A DNA stretch of 64,000 nucleotides from Prolixibacteraceae bacterium (GCA_018648265.1 JABGRN010000008.1:42298-106297); one strand, 5' to 3'; numbered from the stretch's first letter, positions 1 to 8,466 are shown. The notes: a model not told the origin generated them from the letters alone. Numbers and translations are program-made.

Positions 1-328
1 CATAAAAATGTGCAATGTGGCTATGTACAAAATGAGCCATGTAAAATAACTCGCGCAGTTTTTTAGCAGTTGGTGGAGGTTCGACCCCGTAAACCGCATC
101 AACAGCTTTCCCGGATGCCATGTGGTGGCAACCCGGGCAAACCCCACAAATTTTGGTTACAATTTGAGGCAACTCCTCAACCGGGCGGCCTTCACAAAAT
201 TTTTCAAAACCACGTAATTCCGGGACCTGAAAGTAAACATTATCAACATCTCCCTCATCGTTTAGGAAAATTTCAATTTTGCCGTGGCCTTCGAGGCGGG
301 TAATTGGATCTATTGTTATTCGTTTCAT
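1..328 (-). CDS. mvhA: [NiFe]-hydrogenase large subunit, group 3 (MvhA-like), 5' part only
   Basis: This is the N-terminal 109 codons of a nickel-dependent hydrogenase large subunit; the rest lies beyond the window edge. The protein opens MKRITIDPITRLEGHGKIEI, the usual start of this family. It has the L1 metal-binding motif ICGVCPGCHH near residue 61, whose two cysteines bind the Ni-Fe centre. The large subunit splits or forms H2. It follows mvhD and mvhG in the same direction, so it should pair with that small subunit in a cytoplasmic hydrogenase wired to HdrA-like proteins. The gap to mvhG is 71 bp and contains a short repeat also seen in the hyp operon. The C-terminal ligand motif and any maturation protease cannot be judged because they lie outside the window. 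The family call is firm; the subgroup is inferred from the neighbours. Confidence 0.9.
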   Translation of the reverse strand, partial: MKRITIDPITRLEGHGKIEIFLNDEGDVDNVYFQVPELRGFEKFCEGRPVEELPQIVTKICGVCPGCHHMASGKAVDAVYGVEPPPTAKKLRELFYMAHFVHSHIAHFY

Positions 329-376
329 AATTATCAGTTAAAGTTCTGAGTTTAAAGTTTAAGTGTTTGTTTTTCA

Positions 377-414
377 CTGAAAACTGCTACTGTGACTACT
401 CACTGCAAACTTTC
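377..414 (-). repeat. Copy of a CAGT-rich repeat at the 3' end of mvhG
   Basis: On the minus strand this stretch begins GAAAGTTTGCAGTGAG and ends GCAGTTTTCAG. The same beginning and end, with less in between, appear after hypF at 11512-11535 (GAAAGTTTACAGTC, then GCAGTTTTCAG). The last codons and the TGA stop of mvhG lie inside it. It seems to be a dispersed repeat that lands at gene ends. Function unknown. Confidence 0.5.
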
Positions 415-1392
415 TTTCACTTTTCTCCTTAATATTGAACCGGGCAAACTAAAGCGGTAAAATGTACCTGCTGGATCTACAATCTGATTTGTTATTCTTT
501 CAATTTCCTCTGGTTCGTTGGCGTCAATCATAGTTGCTACTGCCGACATCATTTTAGCTCCCGGATCGCTTACATCGGGAGGCGGGCCGTAACAACCGCG
601 ACAAGGTGCATTTCCTTCTATGCAACGATGACCACATCCTCCGCGGGTTGCCGGACCAAGGCAAATTACACCCTGTTCTAAGAAACAGGTTTCACCGTCG
701 TCTTCAATTTCAAACGGACGTTTAAACTCTTTTATATGTTTGTTGTCGGTTTTTTTACGTGTACATTCGTCACACTGACCTTTATCGTAAGCGCCAATAA
801 CTGAACCTTTTGGCGGCAACTCGTTTCCTGAAACAATGGCCATAAATACTTCCAAAAGCCGTTCGGTTTGAGGTGGGCACCCCGGCATGTAATAATCTAC
901 AACAACGGTTTGATCGAGTGTTCGAACATCGTTATAAAATTTTGGTAAAGTCAGTGTCCCTTCTTCAACTTCGTAACTTACATTTGGTAGTGTAGCATCT
1001 TCATTTTCTGTTGTAATGTTTTTAAGATAAACCTGCTTTAGGATTTCTTCTTTAGTCGAAAAATTAGCCAGCCCGGGTATTCCACCCATGTGGGCACACG
1101 AGCCGTAAGCAACCAATAGTTTTGATTTTTGTCGCAAGACTTTTGCCATGTGTTCGTTTTCGCTGTTGCGTACTGCGCCGTTAAAAAGGGTGATATCAAT
1201 AAATTTATCTTCCATTGCTTCAACGTCGGCATATTTTATGTCTAACGCAATTGGCCAGAAAACAAGATCTGCGTTGGCAACCACATCAAACAATTTCTCG
1301 TGGACATCGAGTACCGAAACACAGCACCCTCCGCAGGCCGCGCCCCAATAAACAGCCATTTTTAGTTTTGGTTTATTTTTTTGTTCTGTCAT
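400..1392 (-). CDS. mvhG: Hydrogenase small subunit, MvhG-like (NADH dehydrogenase 20 kDa family)
   Basis: This is the electron-transferring small subunit of the hydrogenase (330 residues), carrying Fe-S clusters from the Ni-Fe site toward MvhD. The N-terminal cysteine motif WGAACGGCCVSVLD near residue 16 is the proximal-cluster motif. The C-terminal half has further cysteine groups (CDECTR, then CGHRCIEGNAPCRGC) for the medial and distal clusters. I chose the ATG at 1392 because GGGAGG sits just upstream of it. An in-frame start 21 bases further up would overlap the end of mvhD and would place that ribosome site inside the gene. It lies 13 bp after mvhD and before mvhA, as in methanogen and bacterial mvhDGA clusters. 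Its last codons run into a dispersed repeat. Confidence 0.92.
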   Translation of the reverse strand: MTEQKNKPKLKMAVYWGAACGGCCVSVLDVHEKLFDVVANADLVFWPIALDIKYADVEAMEDKFIDITLFNGAVRNSENEHMAKVLRQKSKLLVAYGSCAHMGGIPGLANFSTKEEILKQVYLKNITTENEDATLPNVSYEVEEGTLTLPKFYNDVRTLDQTVVVDYYMPGCPPQTERLLEVFMAIVSGNELPPKGSVIGAYDKGQCDECTRKKTDNKHIKEFKRPFEIEDDGETCFLEQGVICLGPATRGGCGHRCIEGNAPCRGCYGPPPDVSDPGAKMMSAVATMIDANEPEEIERITNQIVDPAGTFYRFSLPGSILRRKVKESLQ

Positions 1393-1405
1393 TTTAATAC
1401 CTCCC

Positions 1406-1831
1406 TTAAGCAAAGTTTTCTATAATCTCTTTTACATGGCATGGGCCTAATCCCCGAACTGTTTCAGTAAACGAATCGGCTAATTCAGCAAATTGTTTTC
1501 CTTCACTTGCACTAATCCATTCTAAATGCAACCTTCCCGGATCAATTCCCATTTGGGCAATATATTTTTTTAGCAAATGATATCTTCGAAGGCATTTATA
1601 ATTTCCCTCATGATAATGACAATCTCCAGGATGGCAGCCACAAATCAGCACACCATCGGCACCATCTTTAAACGACTCCAGTACAAAAATTGGATCAATC
1701 CTTCCAGAGCACATTACACGTATAATCCGAATGTTGTGAGCATACTTCATTCGCGAAGTTCCGGCAAGGTCGGCTCCGGTGTAGGAGCACCAGTTACATA
1801 AAAACGAAACAATTGTTGGTTCAAAATCCAT
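1406..1831 (-). CDS. mvhD: MvhD / FlpD-type electron-transfer subunit
   Basis: This 141-residue protein belongs to the methyl-viologen-reducing hydrogenase delta family. It carries a [2Fe-2S] cluster and passes electrons from the hydrogenase small subunit to HdrA. Typical features are the N-terminal FLCNWCSYTGADLAG stretch, the VMCSGRIDP motif, ICGCHPGDCHY in the middle and a late cysteine near GLGPCHVKE. The length is normal for a free-standing MvhD. It sits 2 bp after the HdrA homologue at 1834 and 13 bp before mvhG, so the order itself mirrors the expected electron route. No anomaly was seen. Confidence 0.93.
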   Translation of the reverse strand: MDFEPTIVSFLCNWCSYTGADLAGTSRMKYAHNIRIIRVMCSGRIDPIFVLESFKDGADGVLICGCHPGDCHYHEGNYKCLRRYHLLKKYIAQMGIDPGRLHLEWISASEGKQFAELADSFTETVRGLGPCHVKEIIENFA

Positions 1832-1833
1832 AA

Positions 1834-3573
1834 TTAACCCTCCTGTAATTCAAATGATTTATCAAGTAATCCTTTTATCTGAGAAAGTATTTGCCGGTCG
1901 GTAAAGTGTTGTGATCTGATAGCACCGGTTGGACAGGCTGATCCACAGGTTCCACAACCTTTGCAAAGAACCTCGTTAACAACCGACACCTGTTTTTCTT
2001 CGTCGAAACTAATAGCGGTGTAAGGACATACGCTAATACAGGTCTGACAGCCACAGCAAGTATCTTCGTTTACTTTGGCCGTGGTAACCTCAACTTCGAC
2101 ACTTCCTTTATTTATAGTTCCAAGAATTCTTGCAGCCGCGGCCCTTGCCTGAGCGACTGAATCGGGAATATCTTTTGGTGCCTGACAGCTTCCAACAACA
2201 TAAATTCCATCGGTAGTAGTTGCAACGGGGTCGAGTTTCGGATGGCGTTCAATAAAAAACTGGTTGCCGCACATGCTTATCCCAACAGTTTGTGCAAGTT
2301 TTTTTGCCTCTTTATGTGCTTCTTTTGCTACCATCAGTATTACCAAATCGGCAGGCACCTCAATTCTTTCGCCCGAAAGTTTTTCGTCGAATTCGATTAA
2401 CATTTTACAATTATCTTTTGATGAGGCTTCCCTTACTTCAGGCAATCCGTTTTTTTGATCAAACATCAGGAACATAACATTCTTTAGCGAGGTTGCAGAA
2501 TACAACTCTTCACATCCATTTCCCATAGCCCGCATATCGGCGTAAATCTCAAAAATATTAGCATCGGGAATTGCGGAGCGGACAAGATTTGAATATTTTA
2601 AAGCATTCTTACAACAAAGTCGAGAACAATATTCGTGATAGTTTGAATTTCGGCTTCCAACACAATGAATTATTGCAATATTTTGTGGGACATTTCCATC
2701 ATTTGTTAGAATTTTACCGGATTTTAATACCTGTTCAAGTTCCAACGAGGTCACTACATCCGGAATAATTCCATATTTATAATTTTGAATTTTTGAGGGA
2801 TTGAATGTGCTTAAACCAATAGCCAAAATTATATTTCCAAATTTTAATTCTATTGACTGGTTTTCACTGTTGGTAATTTTAGTTTCAAAATTTCCAATGT
2901 AACCGCTGATTTCTTCAATTTGGGTATTCAGGAAAACTTTAATGTTCGGATGTATATAAACATGTTCAATTTTGGGATTAATTAATTGGGCTGCGTTGTA
3001 CATAAACGGAGAGATGAGATCTATTTGTGCTGCATAACCGCCCAACTGACTTGTTTTTTCGACAAGATAAACCTGTTTCCCTGAATCTGCTATTTCTAAT
3101 GCTGCTGAAATTCCTGAAATGCCCCCACCAACAATAAGGGTTGCAGGGTCTATTTCTACTGAACGTTTATTGAGCGCTTCGTGCCATTGGATCCGATTAA
3201 TTGCAGCCGCTACCAGAGATTTTGCTTTTTTTGTTGCATTCTCCCTACTTCTATGAACCCACGAAACATGTTCGCGAATATTGGCCATTTGAAACATGTA
3301 TGGATTTAAACCTGCATTCTCAAGTGCTTTTCTAAATGTTAATTCATGAATTCGGGGAGAACAGGCCGCAACAACCACCCGGTTTAGTTTATGCTTTTTT
3401 ACATCGCTGATTATTAAATCTTGCCCGGGGTCGGAACACATATATTTGTAATCGCGCGATATAACAACATTTGGTAAAGTTTCCATTTCCCTGGACACAT
3501 CTTCAACATCAACCATTTTGGCAATGTTGTTTCCGCACCAGCAAACATAAACACCAATTCTAACTTCTTCCAT
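1834..3573 (-). CDS. HdrA-like flavoprotein A: keeps N-terminal cysteines and C-terminal ferredoxin domain, lacks the core cysteine pair
   Basis: This is a 579-residue HdrA-family flavoprotein and the probable docking partner of MvhD. The N-terminal domain has C11 and C13 in VCWCGNNI, C46 in YKYMCSDPGQ and C71, as in canonical HdrA. A Rossmann FAD motif (VGGGISG) is at 148-154. A two-cluster ferredoxin domain closes the protein (CCGCQTCISVCP, then CKGCGTCGSACP, about residues 505-553). The family's core motif, normally like DCxACILTPKM, reads PFMYNAAQLINPK at 189-201, so both cysteines are gone. The inserted ferredoxin domain that follows this motif in many HdrA proteins is also absent. The other HdrA in this operon has exactly the parts missing here. 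The family's conserved YCSRLCC motif is present. It is most likely part of a hydrogenase-to-quinone electron complex; the bifurcation capacity of this copy is uncertain. Confidence 0.88.
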   Translation of the reverse strand: MEEVRIGVYVCWCGNNIAKMVDVEDVSREMETLPNVVISRDYKYMCSDPGQDLIISDVKKHKLNRVVVAACSPRIHELTFRKALENAGLNPYMFQMANIREHVSWVHRSRENATKKAKSLVAAAINRIQWHEALNKRSVEIDPATLIVGGGISGISAALEIADSGKQVYLVEKTSQLGGYAAQIDLISPFMYNAAQLINPKIEHVYIHPNIKVFLNTQIEEISGYIGNFETKITNSENQSIELKFGNIILAIGLSTFNPSKIQNYKYGIIPDVVTSLELEQVLKSGKILTNDGNVPQNIAIIHCVGSRNSNYHEYCSRLCCKNALKYSNLVRSAIPDANIFEIYADMRAMGNGCEELYSATSLKNVMFLMFDQKNGLPEVREASSKDNCKMLIEFDEKLSGERIEVPADLVILMVAKEAHKEAKKLAQTVGISMCGNQFFIERHPKLDPVATTTDGIYVVGSCQAPKDIPDSVAQARAAAARILGTINKGSVEVEVTTAKVNEDTCCGCQTCISVCPYTAISFDEEKQVSVVNEVLCKGCGTCGSACPTGAIRSQHFTDRQILSQIKGLLDKSFELQEG

Positions 3574-3588
3574 TTTTTAAAAGTTTTA

Positions 3589-4740
3589 TTAAACAGCTAC
3601 CGAAAGTTTTGATTTCAATTGTAATGCACTGGCTTTCTTTTTCATATTAGTAAAATAAATAGCTAAAGGACGATAGGCCAGGTGAGACCATTTTGAAAAA
3701 GCAACAAATGTTACAACCATTGGGACTTCGAAGGCCAGATGAATTATATAAGAATAATAAGTTGCGAAGGGTAAGCCATTTACCCTAAAAATATGGATCA
3801 GAATTCCGGTTAAAGCAACCATAAAAAGTAAAACGACAAATATCCAGTCGCTGTGGTGTGAGTATTTAAAAATCTCTTTCTTTTTTCGGACTCTGCCAAT
3901 CATAAAATAGACAGTACCAAAAAGGAATCCAGCAGTAATTATATATCCGATTAAACGTTGTGGGTGATACCATGCGTGGATATCTTCGGTTTGAAACCAG
4001 GTAAGAAAGAAAATAATGAAAATAAACATTGTTACATAACCAATCATTAAAAACCAATGCCCAAACCAGTACATCCTGCTTTTATTGCATTTCGAAAACC
4101 TAAGTTGTGTTGCAAAATGAACTACGGCTTCACCGATTTCAGAAATGTAAATCCAAATGGGAATTTTTACTGATTTGTCTTTAACAATTACCTTGTAATA
4201 CATATTTAAAATATTTGTTATCAGGAATAACGATAACGACAACAACAAAATATGATCGATTGTGGCTATCATTTCGGGATGTGCAAATGTGTTTAATTGA
4301 ACTCCTCCTGCGGGAGTTAATTCACTTAACATCAGCCCTCCAAAGAGCAGGAAAGAAATAATTACAGCGAAAAATAGAAACAACATAACAAAGAGGTGAG
4401 CTGTAAATGATTTGTAGAGAAATCCTGAAAAACCGGTCCAGTCGTAAATTGAAGTTAAATATCGGCGCAAGGCCATCATAATTTCACCTGGGTTTGCGTC
4501 GCGCGGGCAGGTCTCTGAACATTCGCCACAGTAATAACATAACCATGGATCGCCGTTACTTGCAAGTTTATCTTTTAAACCCATTTGCGCTTGCCGGATT
4601 GTTTTTCTGGGAAACAGGATATCTTTTTCAGTAAGTTGACAAATTGCAGTACAGTTGCCACAATGGAAGCAGTCCTTCCAGTTTTTCACCCCGAATTTTT
4701 CAAGGTCGTGCATAAAATTTGGATCCACTCGTGTTGCCAT
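3589..4740 (-). CDS. QmoC-like subunit: HdrC-type ferredoxin domain fused to membrane cytochrome b
   Basis: This 383-residue protein joins an HdrC-like domain with two [4Fe-4S] motifs (C24, C27, C30, C34 and C68, C71, C74, C78) to a membrane domain. The membrane part has about six hydrophobic segments and several histidines placed as in NarI/HdrE-type b-haem proteins, for example in GHWFLMIGY, YSHHSDW and IIHLAFEVP. QmoC in sulfate reducers has this layout and exchanges electrons with menaquinone. The gene lies between the two HdrA homologues, with gaps of 2 and 15 bp, so all should be one complex that anchors the hydrogenase at the cytoplasmic membrane. No HdrB/HdrD-type CCG protein is present, which argues against a heterodisulfide substrate. 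It could equally be named HdrC-HdrE fusion. Confidence 0.85.
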   Translation of the reverse strand: MATRVDPNFMHDLEKFGVKNWKDCFHCGNCTAICQLTEKDILFPRKTIRQAQMGLKDKLASNGDPWLCYYCGECSETCPRDANPGEIMMALRRYLTSIYDWTGFSGFLYKSFTAHLFVMLFLFFAVIISFLLFGGLMLSELTPAGGVQLNTFAHPEMIATIDHILLLSLSLFLITNILNMYYKVIVKDKSVKIPIWIYISEIGEAVVHFATQLRFSKCNKSRMYWFGHWFLMIGYVTMFIFIIFFLTWFQTEDIHAWYHPQRLIGYIITAGFLFGTVYFMIGRVRKKKEIFKYSHHSDWIFVVLLFMVALTGILIHIFRVNGLPFATYYSYIIHLAFEVPMVVTFVAFSKWSHLAYRPLAIYFTNMKKKASALQLKSKLSVAV

Positions 4741-4742
4741 AA

Positions 4743-6554
4743 TTAATAGTCATTTATGGTGGTAAGTTTTTTTGCCCTTTTTTCAATATCAAGAAACGAC
4801 AAACTGCTACGTCCGTTTGAGATCTTCCCGTTTAAAATGCTTTGTAAAACTCGCAATGCTGCTGCCGATGCCTGGGCAACTGTGTCGGGAATATCTTTGG
4901 GCCCCTGGCACAAACCGGCAATTGCAACTCCGCCTTTACACGTATTTACAGGGTTACTTATTTTATGTATTTCATTCATCCAGCCATATTTGTCAACAGG
5001 AATTTTTAGCATCGCAGCCAATTCTTTCGCATCGTTATTAGGTTCAAGTCCCACGGCCAGGATTACCATTTCTACTTTCTGTTCCAGCAAACGACCGTTT
5101 TCAACATCTTCGCTTCGAACAATCAATTCACCATTGGTTGATTCAACTGATGCTGTCCTTCCTCGAATTATATTTATTCCTTCATTTTTTATTCGTTCGT
5201 AAAATTCTTCATAACCTTTTCCAAAAGCGCGCATATCTATATAATGCTCATAAACGTCAGCGTCGGGTAGTTTTTCTTTTACCAGGTGTGCCAATTTTAA
5301 TGAATACATGCAACAGACTTTCGAACAATATGCATTATAATTTTCGTCGCGGCTGCCAATGCAATGAATAATTGCGACACTGTCGGGGACATCGGCTCCG
5401 ATTGTAAAAATCCAATTGCCTTTTTTGTCTTTGGTCCGGTAAGTAATGTTCCCATCTGTTGGTCCCGCTGCATTTATCAACCTTTCAAATTCAAGCGATG
5501 TAATAACATTCGGGTGTTTCCCATAACCAAATTGTTCAGCCCGTTTTGCGTCAAATACTTTAAATCCGGTGGCTACAATTATGTTTCCAACGGTAATTTC
5601 AACTACTTCATCTTTTGCATCTAAATCAATACAATCGGGCACCGGACAAAATTTAACACAGACACTACACTTTTTCCCCTGAACATACCTGCAACTTTCT
5701 GCATCAATTAAATATTTATTTGGTACTGCCTGTGGAAATGGGATGTAAATAGCTTTTCGTAAAGTTGTCCCTGAATCAAATTCGCTATAGGTTTTGCTGG
5801 GGCATTTTTCAGAGCATGTACCACATCCTATGCAAGTTGCAATATCGACCCTGCGGGCTTTTTTCAATATTTTTACTTTGTAATTTCCAGCAGTTCCTTC
5901 AACACTTTTAATCTCGCTGTAAGTCAACAAGTTGATGTTTTCGTGTTGCCCCACATCAACCATTTTTGGGGTTAAAATACAGGCCGCACAATCGAGTGTC
6001 GGAAAAGTTTTGTCGAACATTGCCATGTGCCCGCCAATAGTCCCTGTTTTTTCAACCAGATAAACTTTTTGGTTGGCGTTGGCAATTTCCAACGATGCCT
6101 GAATTCCCGCAATCCCACCACCTATAACTAATGTATCGGGGCAAACTTCCGAATCACCTGGTTTTGCGGCATCTAAAAAAGGAACATTGAGAATCGCACA
6201 AGCAACAATGGCTTTTGCCAGTTCGGTATCATTGCTTTCAAGTGCGCCATGTTCTTTAAAATCGGCCAATAAAATATTTTCAACAGGAAGTTTTGAATTT
6301 GAGAATACCGAGGAAAAAAAAGGCTTAATTAGTCCTGTATCGTAACCGGCTATGATTAATCGTTTCAATTTGAACTTCTGAATTTGTGATTCAAGGAATG
6401 ATTTATCCCACAAAGGAAAAGTTTCTGAATCCCAAATCACTACAACATGTTTAAAGCTTTCTGAATACTTTATTATTTCATCGAAGTTCAGGCTGCTCAC
6501 ATGTCCGTTTCCGGGATGGTAAAATAAGATACCGGTTAAATTTTTTTCACTCAT
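4743..6554 (-). CDS. HdrA-like flavoprotein B: keeps core cysteines and inserted ferredoxin domain, lacks the N-terminal cysteines
   Basis: This is a 603-residue HdrA homologue and the first gene of the hydrogenase operon. It has an FAD motif VIGGGIAG at 143-150 and the family core motif DCAACILTPKM with C189 and C192. An inserted ferredoxin domain follows, with C241, C244, C247, C251 and C288, C296, C299, C303. The NAYCSKVCC motif is present. The first 118 residues contain no cysteine, so the N-terminal cluster domain found in ordinary HdrA is degenerate. There is also no C-terminal ferredoxin domain; the protein ends in a charged tail. The QmoC-like gene starts 2 bp after it. By analogy with QmoA/QmoB it probably forms a heterodimer with the HdrA homologue at 1834-3573, the two together providing one full cluster set. 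Confidence 0.87.
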   Translation of the reverse strand: MSEKNLTGILFYHPGNGHVSSLNFDEIIKYSESFKHVVVIWDSETFPLWDKSFLESQIQKFKLKRLIIAGYDTGLIKPFFSSVFSNSKLPVENILLADFKEHGALESNDTELAKAIVACAILNVPFLDAAKPGDSEVCPDTLVIGGGIAGIQASLEIANANQKVYLVEKTGTIGGHMAMFDKTFPTLDCAACILTPKMVDVGQHENINLLTYSEIKSVEGTAGNYKVKILKKARRVDIATCIGCGTCSEKCPSKTYSEFDSGTTLRKAIYIPFPQAVPNKYLIDAESCRYVQGKKCSVCVKFCPVPDCIDLDAKDEVVEITVGNIIVATGFKVFDAKRAEQFGYGKHPNVITSLEFERLINAAGPTDGNITYRTKDKKGNWIFTIGADVPDSVAIIHCIGSRDENYNAYCSKVCCMYSLKLAHLVKEKLPDADVYEHYIDMRAFGKGYEEFYERIKNEGINIIRGRTASVESTNGELIVRSEDVENGRLLEQKVEMVILAVGLEPNNDAKELAAMLKIPVDKYGWMNEIHKISNPVNTCKGGVAIAGLCQGPKDIPDTVAQASAAALRVLQSILNGKISNGRSSLSFLDIEKRAKKLTTINDY

Positions 6555-6689
6555 AATTTAATAAGTGTTATTATTAAAAAATTGAAGTAACAGAATCACT
6601 CTGGTTCATTTTTTAAATTAGAGTTTCAACTTTCATACAAGGTATTGAAAATGAATCTTTTTATGAATGATGATGGTCAGACTATAAAA

Positions 6690-6701
6690 TGACCTGGGTC
6701 A
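6690..6701. promoter_or_regulatory. TGAC-N4-GTCA palindrome, candidate Crp/Fnr-family operator
   Basis: The sequence TGACCTGGGTCA is a perfect inverted repeat of TGACC around TG. TGAC-N4-GTCA resembles the core of sites I recall for HcpR/Fnr-like regulators in Bacteroidota. It lies between a Crp/Fnr gene (ending at 6716 on this side) and the first hdrA (starting at 6554), about 136 bp upstream of that start codon. The link to the neighbouring regulator is inferred from position only. Confidence 0.4.
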
Positions 6702-6715
6702 GTTTTTAGAGATAA

Positions 6716-7501
6716 TTATTCAAAATTTTTTGCGGTTTGCTTCAATCCCTTAATGTCGGTTAGGGTTATCGATCGGCCATCGATTGAAATAAGATTTTCA
6801 TCTTTAAAGTCATGTAAGAGGCGGATTACTGTTTCAGTGGCCGTTCCAACAATATTGGCAAGGTCTTCGCGTGGCAACGAAATATTATGTTTAATTACTG
6901 TTTTTCCATTTGGTTTAAAAACACGGTTTAAAATTAGCAAAGACTCTGCCAGGCGCTCACGGACAGGTTTTTGGGCAATCGATATAATTTTGTCTTCAGC
7001 TTCTTTCAGCATTTTGCATAGATACCCAACAATTTCGGTGTTCATTTTTGGGTATTTTTCAGTTAGATGAAAGAAGAATGATTTATTTACGAAACAAATA
7101 ACCGAGTCCTCCAGTGTTGCGGCAGAAGCTGTATATCGTTCTCCATTTAAAAGTGACCGGATTCCCAACAAACTACCTTGAGTTGATAAACGTACAATTT
7201 GCTCTTTACCATCCATTCCAACCCGGTAGATTTTAACCCTTCCTTGTTCTAAACAGTAAATGCCGGTTGGGATTCGGCCTTCATAAAAAACAATGTGACC
7301 TTTTTTATAAAAATTGCATGTTTTATTGTTACTGAGGCTAATTAAATCGAACTCATCCATTTCGCTAAAAAACGAAAGTGCCTTGGTTAAACACGATGGA
7401 CAGGATGGACGTTCAACTTTCATTATGAATTCAATTAAAGGTTGATCTTTAAATTCTACGGAGAATTCTATTTCAGGTTTTGAATGTTTGTCATTATTCA
7501 T
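6716..7501 (-). CDS. Crp/Fnr-family transcription regulator
   Basis: This 261-residue regulator has a cyclic-nucleotide-binding-like sensor domain (about residues 50-165, with FYKKGHIVFYEG and a later GSLLGIRSLLNGERY) and a C-terminal winged helix (LPREDLANIVGTATETVIRLL). I placed the start at the ATG at 7501. A longer in-frame version would run across the divergent methyltransferase gene and adds residues unlike the family. The N-terminal part contains C34-P-S-C37, C62 and C83, so an Fe-S cluster or redox switch is possible; that is inference, as the spacing differs from E. coli FNR. It lies directly upstream of, and in the same direction as, the hydrogenase operon, and a palindrome fitting this regulator class lies between them. 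A role in oxygen or redox control of the hydrogenase is likely but unproven. Confidence 0.85.
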   Translation of the reverse strand: MNNDKHSKPEIEFSVEFKDQPLIEFIMKVERPSCPSCLTKALSFFSEMDEFDLISLSNNKTCNFYKKGHIVFYEGRIPTGIYCLEQGRVKIYRVGMDGKEQIVRLSTQGSLLGIRSLLNGERYTASAATLEDSVICFVNKSFFFHLTEKYPKMNTEIVGYLCKMLKEAEDKIISIAQKPVRERLAESLLILNRVFKPNGKTVIKHNISLPREDLANIVGTATETVIRLLHDFKDENLISIDGRSITLTDIKGLKQTAKNFE

Positions 7502-7688
7502 ACTTAAAGTGATAAAAATCAGGATAACGTACTTTAGATTATTAAAAAGAAACCTTCGTAAAGTTGCTTCGTTGAAATAGGCATGAGAAACCCTTATTTT
7601 ATGAAGAATATTTACGATGCAAATTTCATTTGATGCCATAAAAAACAGACACTGCAAACTAAATGAAAAGCATAATAATAGCTGCCAA

Positions 7689-8423
7689 ATGAAAAGGGTT
7701 ATTTTAAGTGTTAAATCTTCCTGGGTGCCCCTATTCCTGATTATTCTTTTTATTACCGTAACAACATTGTTTGCCCAGAATAAATACTTTGCCGATTTAA
7801 GGTTGAGAATGGTAAAAACCCAAATCGAAGCGAGGGGCATTAAAAATGAAAATGTACTTCAGGCATTTCTTAATGTTGAAAGGCACCGGTTTGTTTTACC
7901 TGCTTATATTTCGGTTGCTTACAAAGATTCTCCTCTTCCAATTACGGAAGGTCAAACAATTTCTCAACCCTACATAGTAGCTTTTATGACTGAAGCTTTG
8001 GAATTAAAACCAACCGACAAAGTCCTTGAAATCGGAACCGGCTCAGGATACCAGGCTGCAATTCTGGCTGAAATTTGCGATTCGGTTTTTACCATCGAAA
8101 TATTTGAGTCGCTTGGGAAAAAGGTAAAATTGCTTTATGCAGAATTAGGCTATAAAAATATTTTCTGCAAAGTTGGCGATGGATACAAAGGCTGGACCGA
8201 ACATGCACCTTTTGATGCAATTATTGTTACCTGCTCGCCAACTCATATTCCTGAACCATTAAAAAACCAGCTTGCTGAAGGTGGCAGAATGATAATTCCT
8301 GTTGGCAAAGATCCCATTCAATATTTGGTTTTACTTGAAAAGAAGCGCGGAAAAATTCGGGAAGAAACAATTTTGCCGGTGCGGTTTGTGCCAATGTTGG
8401 ATGAGGAAGGGAAGAAGTATTAG
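7689..8423 (+). CDS. pcm: Protein-L-isoaspartate O-methyltransferase, exported or membrane-anchored
   Basis: This enzyme methylates L-isoaspartyl residues with S-adenosylmethionine to start repair of aged proteins. The catalytic region is clear: ITEGQTISQPYIVAFM is the family substrate and active-site motif, and LEIGTGSGYQAAILA is the SAM-binding loop. The protein is 244 residues from the ATG at 7689. This start leaves a short basic N-terminus and then a hydrophobic segment ending in TLFAQ, which looks like a signal peptide or anchor, so the enzyme probably acts in the periplasm. An in-frame start 72 bases further up is possible but would put extra polar residues before the signal. It is transcribed divergently from the Crp/Fnr gene. 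Confidence 0.88.
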   Translation: MKRVILSVKSSWVPLFLIILFITVTTLFAQNKYFADLRLRMVKTQIEARGIKNENVLQAFLNVERHRFVLPAYISVAYKDSPLPITEGQTISQPYIVAFMTEALELKPTDKVLEIGTGSGYQAAILAEICDSVFTIEIFESLGKKVKLLYAELGYKNIFCKVGDGYKGWTEHAPFDAIIVTCSPTHIPEPLKNQLAEGGRMIIPVGKDPIQYLVLLEKKRGKIREETILPVRFVPMLDEEGKKY

Positions 8424-8433
8424 TTATTTTTAG

Positions 8434-8466
8434 TCCCCCTTGGTAAAGGGGGATTTAGGGGGATCG
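8434..8466 (+). repeat. G-rich palindromic repeat, left copy flanking the DUF559 gene
   Basis: The sequence opens TCCCCCTTGGTAAAGGGGGA, a hairpin with five-base C/G arms, and continues TTTAGGGGGAT. An inverted copy lies on the other side of the DUF559 gene (8892-8930), and a decayed same-orientation copy lies before hypF (9058-9104). It is probably a REP-like dispersed repeat. Confidence 0.7.

Noticed and set aside
1148..1801. Plus-strand frames over mvhG and mvhD
   Set aside because: They are antisense shadows of clear hydrogenase genes and match no family.
1834..4740. Sulfate-reduction Qmo complex proper
   Set aside because: The genes resemble QmoA/B/C, but no aprAB or sat is near and the operon continues into hydrogenase genes, so a hydrogenase-linked complex is the better reading.
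7502..7840. Long N-terminal extension of the Crp/Fnr frame
   Set aside because: It crosses the start of the divergent methyltransferase gene and has no similarity to the regulator family; the ATG at 7501 gives a normal-length protein.
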